DNA from: Lachnospiraceae bacterium A4
GTDB taxonomy: Bacteria > Bacillota > Clostridia > Lachnospirales > Lachnospiraceae
Assembly (NCBI GenBank): GCA_000403215.2
Contig: KE159528.1
Coordinates: 137,032-201,031 of the forward strand
Length of the DNA stretch: 64,000 bases
Direction of reading: 5' to 3'
Shown piece after piece: positions 9,421 to 18,336 of this stretch. Numbering within the stretch: the first letter of the stretch is position 1; the number at the start of each line of letters is the position of its first letter. The notes under the pieces were generated by a model, which saw nothing but the letters and a program-made list of their open reading frames with translations, did no database searches and was not told the origin of the DNA. The translations under genes were made by a program, and so were the position numbers.

Positions 9421-11493
9421 TCAATGCTCAAACGGCGCATTCAGCTCCTGCGTGCCCTCCAGCACAAACCTGCCGTTCTCGATAATCGTGTACGCCGTGC
9501 CTGCCTTGTCATACGCTGTGATGGACCCCAGCTCGTCATAAGGAATGGTGATATCCGTATGACATGCAAAATATGCCTTGGACGGGTCTGTCTTTCTCAG
9601 GACAGAGATGGCGTTATCCTTTGCCACGATCTCCTTTCCGTCCTCGTTGTACACCCTGACTTCCTCGCTTCTGCAATAACAGGTATCTCCCACTGCAAAA
9701 TGCGGTCCTGTCTTTTCGGCGATCAGGATTGGGAAAAGATTGGCGATATTATACTTTTTGGCAGTCATATAGGCTGTCGTGTTGGTTCCGATTGCAAATT
9801 CTCCCATCGGCAGCGCATCGTGGTTGTGCAGTACATTTTCCTTTATATACGCCTTGTTTTTCTCCTCATCTTCGAAATTCTTGCAGGTGTATGCCGCCGT
9901 CATGCCATCTTGAAAATCAATCTCTAAGTCATGGTATTCGAGTTCATTCAAAAATACGCGGCTGACATGAAGTTTGCCGTTTGTGCCCTCAAGCACCGGT
10001 GAGGTGAACACTTCCCCAACTGGAATATTGACATCGGCAACACAGTTTTCAAAAATAGATTCCTTATCGGGATTTTCGAGCGGGTAAAGCGCAACGCGCA
10101 GATCAGTCTTATTCCCCTTCATGCCCTTGATTTCCACATAAGACGCCTTGTCCAGCGTGTTGATGATCGTCGCCTGTATGCGCTCATACGTCTTATAATC
10201 CAATGTGTTTAACCGTATGGTCTCATCAAATATCTCTGTAAAATGCGCTCCGATGTTCGGAACAGGGAAAGCGATAATCGTAAAACTCCGCTCCTCGTAA
10301 TTGATATAGCTGCTGAGAATATCCTGTGATGCCCCCTGCAATTCTACGGACATTTTCTGCTGCTCCGGGCTGAGCTTACATACTTCATTTTTGGGCGCCG
10401 GCGCAAACGGGCACTCGCCAAACACCTCGATCACTGCGGGGCCTGCATACACGCAAGCCTTCTCCTTCACCTGCTCACACGCAAGGCGGAGTACTTCTAG
10501 TTTCCTGTTCATCAGTTTTTTGTCCAGAAACAGTGCATTGTCGTCCTTGTGGTCGTACAAAAACTGCTTGCTGGCATCCGCACCAAAATAACCCCTTTTG
10601 CGAACGACAGATTTGTTAAAAATGGTGTTCAGGCATCTGTAAATCGTCGGATTCAGTCCCATTTTCTCAAAATTTTTGACTGCTGCCCGCACCACGCGCT
10701 CAAAGCCCAGCATATAATGAAGGTCCACTGTCTGCTTCGTGCTCAGATCTATATGTGCCTTGACGAATCCCAGACGGTACCCCTCTGTGTACGTGTCCGC
10801 CATGAGCTGAATGCGGTTCTCCGGCAGTGAATTTAGATACCGCGCCATCTCCTCGATCTCTGGTGACACATACTCCCCGTACTGGTATAAATATGACAAA
10901 TCGTTCAAATCACTGTCCATCACGATTCTGACAGCAAAATCAAAATCTGGATCAACCAGCTTGCCCATCTTTTCACGGTAAGCATTCTCTGAATAATCAC
11001 TCACAAACCAGTACATTGTATCCCGTATATCATCTACGCTCGGCACTGCCGTCTCCTCCGGCAGCGTGAGCAGCTCTGTCTCGGATTCGAGATAGGCAAA
11101 CGCATTATAAATCTCCACAAACAGCTCCATGCGAATGACCATGCCCTCATAGTCGGACTCAAAAGCACACGGAATCATCGCCCGCATCTCTGTGTACAAA
11201 AACGAGAGCAGCCTGCCCATCTCAAGGCCAAACTTCTCACAGGCAAATGCCGGATTGGCATAGCTGCGCTCATAGTTCGTGCCGCAGATATCTTCGTACA
11301 GTGCCTTGTTCTGCGCCCGCAGCTCCTCCAAGCTTTTTTTCTTCGCTTTGTTATCACAAGTATCTATCACCAGCAGGATAAAATCTGCCGTCTTTTTGAA
11401 ATAATCCTTATAATCCAGCGCCACATCCTGCAATGCCGCAATTTCTCTGACTCTGCCGCAGGAAAGCGCATATCTCTCTTCTATAATATCCAT
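9421..11493 (-). CDS. M29-type metallo-aminopeptidase with N-terminal extension
   Basis: The C-terminal half matches family M29 (AmpS/AmpT) leucyl-type aminopeptidases. GEVFTSP (Glu near residue 493), GEFAIGTN (Glu near 562), a His in TGPHFAVGD (near 597) and HTD (near 643) correspond to the metal ligands of the family. About 320-350 extra residues precede this half and show no domain I recognise. The real start is the ATG at 11493 (MDIIEERYALS, upstream GGAGTGA). The longer open frame to 11766 runs through the neighbouring membrane-protein gene and is out of frame with it, so I reject it. The gap to that gene is two bases, so the two are probably translationally coupled. Role: cytoplasmic peptide turnover. 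Confidence 0.85.
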   Translation of the reverse strand: MDIIEERYALSCGRVREIAALQDVALDYKDYFKKTADFILLVIDTCDNKAKKKSLEELRAQNKALYEDICGTNYERSYANPAFACEKFGLEMGRLLSFLYTEMRAMIPCAFESDYEGMVIRMELFVEIYNAFAYLESETELLTLPEETAVPSVDDIRDTMYWFVSDYSENAYREKMGKLVDPDFDFAVRIVMDSDLNDLSYLYQYGEYVSPEIEEMARYLNSLPENRIQLMADTYTEGYRLGFVKAHIDLSTKQTVDLHYMLGFERVVRAAVKNFEKMGLNPTIYRCLNTIFNKSVVRKRGYFGADASKQFLYDHKDDNALFLDKKLMNRKLEVLRLACEQVKEKACVYAGPAVIEVFGECPFAPAPKNEVCKLSPEQQKMSVELQGASQDILSSYINYEERSFTIIAFPVPNIGAHFTEIFDETIRLNTLDYKTYERIQATIINTLDKASYVEIKGMKGNKTDLRVALYPLENPDKESIFENCVADVNIPVGEVFTSPVLEGTNGKLHVSRVFLNELEYHDLEIDFQDGMTAAYTCKNFEDEEKNKAYIKENVLHNHDALPMGEFAIGTNTTAYMTAKKYNIANLFPILIAEKTGPHFAVGDTCYCRSEEVRVYNEDGKEIVAKDNAISVLRKTDPSKAYFACHTDITIPYDELGSITAYDKAGTAYTIIENGRFVLEGTQELNAPFEH

Positions 11494-11495
11494 CT

Positions 11496-11822
11496 CTAAC
11501 TCACTCCTAAATATAATATTATACCACTTGCCGCCATCGTCACCACATTTAATAAAATGCCTATAATCGGAAACACTCTGAAAATATCCTTCTCTGTCAG
11601 TGAACGTATTCCCAAAGCCAGCCCTGCCGCCGCATAGATCATGGCAAGCAGCACGACCGCGCCATACTGCATGAAGGCAGTCCCTCCGTTCAGATAGGTC
11701 AGATGCACCGCCAGACAGACGGAAACACCGGCGATCAGCCCCAGTATGGACGACATAATCCCCCACTTGGGATTTTTCTTATCTGTAAAAATATATCCTT
11801 CCTTGCCAAATATCTTAAACAT
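11496..11822 (-). CDS. Small membrane protein, DUF6142-like, 3-4 TM helices
   Basis: The 108-residue product is mostly hydrophobic, with three to four predicted helices after a short polar N-terminus (about residues 22-105), resembling the small DUF6142 proteins of Lachnospiraceae. The ATG at 11822 is chosen because GGGGGGATTTG precedes it. It ends two bases before the aminopeptidase start. No function can be read from the sequence; coupling suggests it may tether or accompany the peptidase. Confidence 0.7.
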   Translation of the reverse strand: MFKIFGKEGYIFTDKKNPKWGIMSSILGLIAGVSVCLAVHLTYLNGGTAFMQYGAVVLLAMIYAAAGLALGIRSLTEKDIFRVFPIIGILLNVVTMAASGIILYLGVS

Positions 11823-11853
11823 CAAATCCCCCCGCTATATCTGCATGGGAAAT

Positions 11854-11875
11854 GGGCATTCCGTCTGAAATGCCC
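11854..11875 (-). terminator. Weak hairpin after the 50-residue membrane protein
   Basis: A 7-bp stem (GGGCATT/AATGCCC) with an 8-base loop sits between the 50-residue ORF and the DUF6142-like gene. It lacks a clear U-tract, so it may be only a partial terminator. Confidence 0.35.
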
Positions 11876-11894
11876 ACCCTGCTAAGGAATTGTC

Positions 11895-12047
11895 CTAAAA
11901 TAATATCTTTGATTTGCCGGTCAGAAGCCTGCCGCCGCTGATTAGAAGCATCACGCCGCTCGTCAATCCCACGACAATGGATACCACCCCCAGCACAATC
12001 GAGAGCGCACCCGAACGCCCCATCGTCTTATAAATCCTCTCGTCCAT
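11895..12047 (-). CDS. Very small membrane protein, 50 aa
   Basis: The product MDERIYKTMGRSGALS... has one or two hydrophobic helices (about residues 13-42, GVVSIVVGLTSGVMLLISG) and a basic tail. The ATG at 12047 has GGGGGAT five bases upstream; the longer in-frame start would overlap pyrE. It is 16 bases downstream of pyrE on the same strand, in the same likely transcript. Function unknown. Confidence 0.65.
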   Translation of the reverse strand: MDERIYKTMGRSGALSIVLGVVSIVVGLTSGVMLLISGGRLLTGKSKILF

Positions 12048-12063
12048 CTTGATCCCCCGTTTC

Positions 12064-12738
12064 TTATTTTGCGCCATACTGGGCATAATAGGTGTCAATC
12101 GCTTCTTTCATCTTATCATCAATGAGCACCCTGCCATTATATTTTCTATTGTACAAGTGTTCGACAACCTCTTCCATCGTGACGATCGCGCCCGTCTCAA
12201 TCCCGTATACCTCCCTGATTTCTGCGAGCGCATTCTTCTGTGTCCTGCCGCGCTCCTGACGGTTTAAGCTCACCATCAGTCCCACCACGTCCACATTTGC
12301 CTGCTCTTTTAGTATTGGAAAGGTTTCCTCGATGGATTTTCCAGAAGTGGTGACATCTTCAATAATCACAACCCTGTCCCCGTCATTGAGATCGCTTCCA
12401 AGAAGGATTCCCACATCGCCGTGGTCTTTGATCTCCTTCCTGTTTGAGCAGTAGCGGATATCCCTGCCGTAGAGTTCACTGAATGCCATCGTCGTTGCCA
12501 CCGAGAGCGGAATGCCCTTGTACGCCGGGCCAAACAGCACGTCAAAATCCGTGCCGTAATTGTCATGGATCGCCTGCGCATAGTATGCGCCGAGCCGCCT
12601 TAGCTGGGAGCCTGTGATATAGGCACCTGCGTTCATGAAAAAGGGGGACTTTCTCCCGCTCTTTAGCGTGAACTCACCAAACCGCAGCACATTGCTGTCC
12701 ACCATAAACTCAATAAATTCTTTCTTGTATTGTTCCAT
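12064..12738 (-). CDS. pyrE: Orotate phosphoribosyltransferase
   Basis: PyrE makes orotidine 5'-monophosphate from orotate and PRPP. The 224-residue product carries the PRPP-binding motif VVIIEDVTTSGKS (about residues 120-132) and the GPAYKGIPLS loop. It follows pyrF by 23 bases, so the last two steps of UMP synthesis are cotranscribed. The rest of the pyrimidine pathway is not in the window. Confidence 0.96.
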   Translation of the reverse strand: MEQYKKEFIEFMVDSNVLRFGEFTLKSGRKSPFFMNAGAYITGSQLRRLGAYYAQAIHDNYGTDFDVLFGPAYKGIPLSVATTMAFSELYGRDIRYCSNRKEIKDHGDVGILLGSDLNDGDRVVIIEDVTTSGKSIEETFPILKEQANVDVVGLMVSLNRQERGRTQKNALAEIREVYGIETGAIVTMEEVVEHLYNRKYNGRVLIDDKMKEAIDTYYAQYGAK

Positions 12739-12761
12739 TTCCCCTTTACCTCCGTATCTGT

Positions 12762-13718
12762 TTATCTGCCGGCATTTGCAAACGCCTGATCTATATCTGC
12801 AATCATATCCAGCACTGCCTGTCTGGATGCATCTGCAAAATTCTCTGCGCCAAATGCGCTGTACTTCTCATTCTGATATGCTGCGATAATTCCTCTTGAA
12901 GAATTGACAATCGCACCAAGCCGGTTCTCGTCAAAAAAGTGTATCAGGTCTTTTCCAGATGCGCCCTGTGCACCATACCCCGGCACAAGAATAAAAGCGT
13001 GCGGCATGACTTTGCGCAGCACCTTTCCCTGCTCGGGATACGTCGCGCCAACCACTGCGCCCACACTGCTGTAGCCCTTCCTGCCCATGAGCTGTCCGCC
13101 CCACTCTTCCACCTTCATGCCGACAAGCTCATACAAAGCCTGCTCTGAAAAAGTGATGCCTCCAGTGCTTACCATGCGGTCCTGAAATTCGCCGCTGCTT
13201 GGATTCGAGGTCTTTACCAGCACAAAAATCCCCTTTTGTTCCTCCCGGCAGACATCAATAAAGGGCTGTACCCCGTCTGAGCCCAGATAGGGATTGACTG
13301 TCACAAAATCCTCGTCAAAGCCCGCACACAGGCTGCTGCCCACCTGCACTTTTCCAAGATGCGCTGCTGCATACGCCGCAGAAGTCGAGCCGATATCGCC
13401 CCGCTTGATATCGCCGATCACGACAAGCCCTTTCTCTTTACAGTACGCAACTGTCCGCTTGAACGCGCAAAGCCCCGGTATTCCAAACTGCTCATACATC
13501 GCAATCTGCGGTTTGACTGCCGGAATCAGATCATACGTCTTGTCAATAATCTCCTTATTGTACAGCCAGACTGCCTCCGCTGCCCCCTCAAGCGTCTCAC
13601 CTTTTTGTGTAAATGCAGTCTTTTTGATGTGATCCGGCACAAACTTCATCATCGGGTCGAGCCCCACCACGATCGGCGCACCGGTCTTTTGAATTTTTTC
13701 AATGAGTTTATCAATCAT
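12762..13718 (-). CDS. pyrF: Orotidine 5'-phosphate decarboxylase, long (type 2) form
   Basis: PyrF decarboxylates OMP to UMP. At 318 aa it belongs to the longer subfamily: VVGLDP at the N-terminus, the catalytic GDIKRGDIGSTS (Asp-Lys-Arg-x-Asp) near residue 96 and a C-terminal VPGYGAQG phosphate loop. The ATG at 13718 is preferred over the upstream GTG because AGGAG lies eight bases before it. It starts 22 bases after nrdD. Confidence 0.95.
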   Translation of the reverse strand: MIDKLIEKIQKTGAPIVVGLDPMMKFVPDHIKKTAFTQKGETLEGAAEAVWLYNKEIIDKTYDLIPAVKPQIAMYEQFGIPGLCAFKRTVAYCKEKGLVVIGDIKRGDIGSTSAAYAAAHLGKVQVGSSLCAGFDEDFVTVNPYLGSDGVQPFIDVCREEQKGIFVLVKTSNPSSGEFQDRMVSTGGITFSEQALYELVGMKVEEWGGQLMGRKGYSSVGAVVGATYPEQGKVLRKVMPHAFILVPGYGAQGASGKDLIHFFDENRLGAIVNSSRGIIAAYQNEKYSAFGAENFADASRQAVLDMIADIDQAFANAGR

Positions 13719-13740
13719 GTTCCCCACTCCTATTGTTTTA

Positions 13741-16113
13741 TCATTCTGCTTTTAAAAGTTCTGCATATTTCCTTATATTAGATACATTAACATACTTTTG
13801 CTCTGATTGTCCAGCAACAATTACAAGAGTCGGTGCCTGTCTGACGCCAAAACGGACTGCAAGGTCCATATTTTCCTCGGCATCTACGATGGTATAGTCC
13901 ACATTTTGCAGGTATTTTTTTGCCAGACTGCAATTTGGACAGGTCTTTGTCGTAAACAGATAGGTATTATTTTTTTCCGAAGGTACTGCCTCTGACAATG
14001 CTTCCTCGCGCTTCTTGCTGTGCGGCGCTACGCTCCTGACCAGATTCCCAATCCGGTATTCTGTTCTGTTTTGATACTCTTGCAGCTTGCCGTCATTCCA
14101 GTTCTGTACGGGTCTGTAGTAGCCTGTGATGCGGCTGTAAATCTCCGTCACACTGCCGCACTTAGGACAGGTCTTTTGTTCTCCTGCAAGATAGCCATGC
14201 TCGCGGCAGACCGAGTATGTGGGGGACATCGTATAATACGGCAGCTTGTAATGCTCTGCGATCGTCCGCACCAGATTTGCCGCCGCCTTCCAGTCCGGGA
14301 GCTTCTCTCCCAGAAACGCATGGAACACTGTCCCAGAAGTATAGAGCGTCTGAAGCTCGTCTTGAATGTCGAGCGCATCAAAGATATCGGTCGTATAATC
14401 CACCGGCAGATGGGAGGAGTTTGTATAATATGGCTGGTCCCCCGCATGGCCCGCGGTAATGATGTCACACCACTTCTCCCTGTCATGCTTTGCAAGCCTG
14501 TAGGTCGTGCTCTCCGCCGGCGTCGCCTCGAGATTATACAAGTCGCCATACTGCTCCTGATAATCAGAAAGACGTTCACGCATATGGTTTAGCACTTCTT
14601 TTGCAAACTGTTGTGCTTCCTTGTGCGAGAGATCTTTTTGAAGCCATTTTGCATTGAGCCCCGCCTCATTCATGCCGATGAGCCCAATCGTCGAAAAATG
14701 GTTGTCAAACCTGCCCAGATACCGCTTTGTATACGGATACAGCCCTTCCTCCAAAAGCCTTGAGATCACGTTTCTCTTGATTTTGAGCGAGCGTGCGCTA
14801 ATGTCCATCAGCCTGTCAAGCCTTCTGTAAAAATCCGCCTCATCTGACGCAAGATACGCGATGCGCGGCATATTGATTGTGACAACCCCCACACTCCCAG
14901 TGCTTTCTCCTGAGCCAAAGAAGCCGCCTGTTTTCTTGCGCAGCTCGCGCAGGTCCAGACGGAGCCGGCAGCACATGCTGCGGACATCCGAAGGCTCCAT
15001 GTCGGAGTTGATATAGTTTGAAAAATACGGTGTCCCGTACTTTGCAGTCATCTCAAATAACAGGCGGTTATTCTCGGTGTCTGACCAGTCGAAATCCCGC
15101 GTGATCGAATATGTCGGAATCGGATACTGGAAGCCTCTGCCGTTGGCATCGCCCTCGATCATGGTCTCAATAAACGCCCTGTTGACCATATCCATCTCCG
15201 CCTTGCAGTCCCCGTACGTGAAATCCATCTCTTTGCCGCCCACCACCGCCGGAAGTCTGGCAAGGTCACTGGGCACCGTCCAGTCGAGCGTGATATTGCT
15301 AAAGGGCGCCTGCGTGCCCCAGCGGCTCGGCGTATTCACCCCGTAAATAAACGCTTCAATACACTTTTTCACCTCGCTGTACGCAAGATGGTCCGCTTTT
15401 ACAAAGGGTGCAAGGTAGGTGTCGAAGGAGGAGAATGCCTGCGCGCCCGCCCACTCATTCTGCATAATTCCCAGAAAATTGACCATCTGGTTGCAGAGCA
15501 CGGACAAATGCTTTGCCGGCGCCGAGGTGATCTTGCCTGTAATCCCGCCAAGCCCCTCCTGAATCAACTGTTTCAGCGACCAGCCTGCACAGTACCCCGT
15601 GAGCATCGAGAGGTCATGAATGTGGATATCCGCATTTCTGTGCGCGCTGGCAATCTCCTCATCATAGATTTCAGAGAGCCAGTAGTTTGCGGTGACTGCC
15701 CCCGAGTTGGACAATATCAGCCCGCCCACAGAGTATGTAACCGTCGAGTTTTCCTTCACGCGCCAGTCCTCCACCTTCACATAGCTGTCCACGACCTCCT
15801 TGTAGTCGAGTATCGTAGACTTCATGTTGCGCATCCGCTCGCGCTGCTTTCTGTACAGGATAAACGCCTTGGCTGTATCCGTATAGCCAGCCTGCTCCAA
15901 CACCTTCTCCGCACTGTCCTGAATGTCCTCCACATGGACACTGCCGTCCTTCATCTTGCCCTGTATATCCGCTGTCACCCGCAGCGCAAGCAGATCAATG
16001 ATATCTTGGTCATACTGCATCTGCGTCGCCTCAAACGCCTTGACCAGCGCCCCGCTGATTTTGTCCAGACAAAACTTTGCCACACTGCCATCTCTTTTTA
16101 TAACTTGAACCAT
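13741..16113 (-). CDS. nrdD: Anaerobic ribonucleoside-triphosphate reductase with C-terminal glutaredoxin-like domain
   Basis: NrdD reduces NTPs to dNTPs under anoxia through a glycyl radical. In order it has an N-terminal ATP cone (VIKRDGSVAKF), the barrel with substrate cysteines, zinc-binding Cys pairs (CREHGY...CPKC) and the radical loop RITGYYRP (Gly near residue 664). Unlike ordinary NrdD, it continues into a roughly 80-residue thioredoxin/glutaredoxin fold with CPNC (near residue 725) and a cis-Pro APTLVI, a built-in reductant candidate. The activase gene nrdG is not adjacent. Tandem NrdR-like boxes lie upstream. pyrF and pyrE follow on the same strand. Confidence 0.96.
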   Translation of the reverse strand: MVQVIKRDGSVAKFCLDKISGALVKAFEATQMQYDQDIIDLLALRVTADIQGKMKDGSVHVEDIQDSAEKVLEQAGYTDTAKAFILYRKQRERMRNMKSTILDYKEVVDSYVKVEDWRVKENSTVTYSVGGLILSNSGAVTANYWLSEIYDEEIASAHRNADIHIHDLSMLTGYCAGWSLKQLIQEGLGGITGKITSAPAKHLSVLCNQMVNFLGIMQNEWAGAQAFSSFDTYLAPFVKADHLAYSEVKKCIEAFIYGVNTPSRWGTQAPFSNITLDWTVPSDLARLPAVVGGKEMDFTYGDCKAEMDMVNRAFIETMIEGDANGRGFQYPIPTYSITRDFDWSDTENNRLLFEMTAKYGTPYFSNYINSDMEPSDVRSMCCRLRLDLRELRKKTGGFFGSGESTGSVGVVTINMPRIAYLASDEADFYRRLDRLMDISARSLKIKRNVISRLLEEGLYPYTKRYLGRFDNHFSTIGLIGMNEAGLNAKWLQKDLSHKEAQQFAKEVLNHMRERLSDYQEQYGDLYNLEATPAESTTYRLAKHDREKWCDIITAGHAGDQPYYTNSSHLPVDYTTDIFDALDIQDELQTLYTSGTVFHAFLGEKLPDWKAAANLVRTIAEHYKLPYYTMSPTYSVCREHGYLAGEQKTCPKCGSVTEIYSRITGYYRPVQNWNDGKLQEYQNRTEYRIGNLVRSVAPHSKKREEALSEAVPSEKNNTYLFTTKTCPNCSLAKKYLQNVDYTIVDAEENMDLAVRFGVRQAPTLVIVAGQSEQKYVNVSNIRKYAELLKAE

Positions 16114-16207
16114 CTCGAAAACTCCTTCGCCTATTCATTTGCTTTTCACACCAAAGCATTGATGAATAAATCATAGCAGATTGGAAAATCGAAGTCAATC
16201 GAACACT

Positions 16208-16254
16208 ACTAAATATCATGTGTTTGTTTCGATCTAAATACAATATCTAGTGTT
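16208..16254 (-). promoter_or_regulatory. nrdD: Tandem NrdR boxes upstream of nrdD
   Basis: Two AT-rich imperfect palindromes resemble the NrdR consensus: ACAATATCTAGTGT (16240-16253) and ACTAAATATCATGT (16208-16221). Their centres are about 32 bp apart, three helical turns, the usual arrangement for NrdR repression of ribonucleotide reductase genes. They lie about 95-140 bases before the nrdD start. Confidence 0.62.
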
Positions 16255-16262
16255 TTGGCAAT

Positions 16263-18320
16263 TTAGCGCGTTTTTAAAAATTCGTTTTCTTTTTTCGCCC
16301 GCGCGTCATCAGGATATGCCTGCAAGTACTCCTGCATCAGCTTCTTCGCCTGTGCAAAGTCCCCCGAATACTCATTGGCGACGATCATATTAAACTTTAA
16401 TTCCTGCAAATAATCCGAGGCGCCCATACCGATGCCGCTCTCAAACGCCTTGACTGCCTCCTCATACTTCTCCTGCTGCATCAGGCAGACACCGAGGCTG
16501 TTGTAAATCGCCGCATTCGGTTCATTGGCGTCCAGATAGCTCTGGTATACGATCGCCGCATAGTTCTTATTGTCAAGTTTTTCGTAAGTCTGCCCTAAAA
16601 TTAACGAGAGTTTGGAGTCGTTTCCGCTGATGGACGAATCCAGATAAATCCGCGCATTCTCATAGTCCCCCAAATAATAATACAGAATGCCGCGCTCACC
16701 CTCTGACAGCTTTTTCTCCTTCTCCGCCATAAATTCCTTCAAATATGTCTGCCCCTGCTCGCCAAATCCCGCCGCCTGCATCTCCACATAGGCATCCGTC
16801 AGGAGCTCCAGGTTATCCTTATCAAAGGAAAACGCCTGCTCAAAGTCGGCCACAGCCTCGTCATACCGGTTCTGCCGCAGGCGCGCGCAGGCGCGCAGAT
16901 AATACGCATCCATCTCCTTTTTTTTGAGCGCGAGCACTGCCGAGTAGATTTCCTCCGCCTGTGCATACTTGCCCTGCTTCATGTACGCAGATGCCAGATA
17001 ATAGTTCGTATCATACTCTAGCGCGGTGAGCTGTCTCCCTGCATTCTCGATTGATTTGAGAAACGCGGTCTCCGCGTCTGCATAATTGCCCAGTCCCATA
17101 CAGGCAATCCCCTGCCCCCTGTAGGCAAGCTCGAAATCCTCATTGTTTAAAAGCGCCTGCTCGAAAAAGGACATCGCGCCCTGAAAGTCATACTGCTCTA
17201 CCAGCTCCATGCCAGAAGCAATATTTTTATTTTCTGGCTTCTGGCCGCAGCCGCTGGCAGACAGCATCATACAAAGCAGCATTGCCCCTGTTTTGACAGT
17301 CCGAATCCGCCTTTTCCCTGCACCCATTCCTGCCTTCAATGAAAAATATCTCCTCAGCCGTTCTGTGTTTCCGCCCCTGAACAGACGGTACTCATGTTTT
17401 TTGATTGCAAAGCGGAGCCTGCGCGCGTCCACCCCTTTGAGAATCTTTTGCACCGTGCTGTCTGCCAGCGCCTTCTGGTAATTCTCCGCCAGCGCCTTTT
17501 GGTTGTGGCGGTACAGGTCTGCGTACTCTGCAAACAATGCTGACAGCACCTTTAGATAATGCACCTGCGCCCCCTCCTCCAATGTGCGGTCATTGCAGCG
17601 TCTCACGGCGTTCATATGAAAGTCATACAACTCGCCAAGAAAACCAAGACGCTCTGTCATGCTGTAGTTTTGGAATTGACGCCTGCCCTGCGGCATACAG
17701 TACAAAATCATCGCCTTGGTCAGCAGAACAGTCTCACAATGCTCAAAATACTCCACTACAAAGAAAAAATCCATACTGCCCGGCACATCGTTTCGAAATG
17801 TGATATGGTTGTCCCGGATAATATCGCTGCGAAACAGCTTGCCGCAGCAGCTCCCCAGCACAACGTCCACATACATCAGCCTTCTGGCCTCCTTTGCATC
17901 TGTTGAAATCACTTGGCGGAGGGGCAGCATCCGCGCCTTGAGCTTCCCCCTGCGGTTCATCGTGATGTGGCTGAATGCCACAAAATCCGCATACTCCTCC
18001 TCCACAGCCGCCTCAAGCTGCTCCCATGCGTCCTCACACAGCCTGTCGCATGCCTCCATAAATAAGATATAGCTTCCCCGCGCCGACTCTATCCCCGCGC
18101 TGCGCAAATCCGCTATGCCCCCGTGCGCCCTGACCAGTTTGATGCGGCTGTCCCGCTCAAAATACCGGTTGACAATGGCGGCAGTCTCATCAGTGCTGCT
18201 GTGATGGACGACAATGCATTCCATTTCTATGGTATCCCTTGGACATCTGGTGACACTCCGAAGGCACGCCGCGATATACCTCTGCATATTTGGTGCAGAG
18301 ATGATTACACTCAAATCCAT
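16263..18320 (-). CDS. Family 2 glycosyltransferase fused to TPR region, internal lipoprotein signal
   Basis: The 685-residue frame opens with a GT-A family 2 fold (residues about 1-210; VHHSSTDET, YILFMEACDR). After a helical linker (to about 330) comes a basic, hydrophobic stretch ending in the lipobox-like LSASGC, then eight or so TPR repeats to the C-terminus. From the in-frame ATG at 17327 (residue 332) the sequence is a textbook lipoprotein signal peptide, with GAAGG about five bases upstream. So the locus may produce a full fusion, a separate TPR lipoprotein, or both; alternatively two genes fused by loss of a stop. It starts 16 bases after the sensor kinase gene. Confidence 0.75.
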   Translation of the reverse strand: MDLSVIISAPNMQRYIAACLRSVTRCPRDTIEMECIVVHHSSTDETAAIVNRYFERDSRIKLVRAHGGIADLRSAGIESARGSYILFMEACDRLCEDAWEQLEAAVEEEYADFVAFSHITMNRRGKLKARMLPLRQVISTDAKEARRLMYVDVVLGSCCGKLFRSDIIRDNHITFRNDVPGSMDFFFVVEYFEHCETVLLTKAMILYCMPQGRRQFQNYSMTERLGFLGELYDFHMNAVRRCNDRTLEEGAQVHYLKVLSALFAEYADLYRHNQKALAENYQKALADSTVQKILKGVDARRLRFAIKKHEYRLFRGGNTERLRRYFSLKAGMGAGKRRIRTVKTGAMLLCMMLSASGCGQKPENKNIASGMELVEQYDFQGAMSFFEQALLNNEDFELAYRGQGIACMGLGNYADAETAFLKSIENAGRQLTALEYDTNYYLASAYMKQGKYAQAEEIYSAVLALKKKEMDAYYLRACARLRQNRYDEAVADFEQAFSFDKDNLELLTDAYVEMQAAGFGEQGQTYLKEFMAEKEKKLSEGERGILYYYLGDYENARIYLDSSISGNDSKLSLILGQTYEKLDNKNYAAIVYQSYLDANEPNAAIYNSLGVCLMQQEKYEEAVKAFESGIGMGASDYLQELKFNMIVANEYSGDFAQAKKLMQEYLQAYPDDARAKKENEFLKTR

Positions 18321-18336
18321 AATTTTTCTCCTTTGA

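Noticed and set aside
11494..11766. 91-residue N-terminal extension of the aminopeptidase
   Set aside because: It overlaps the small membrane protein in another frame and reads as non-conserved Arg/Gly/Cys-rich sequence; the ATG at 11493 has a good ribosome-binding site.
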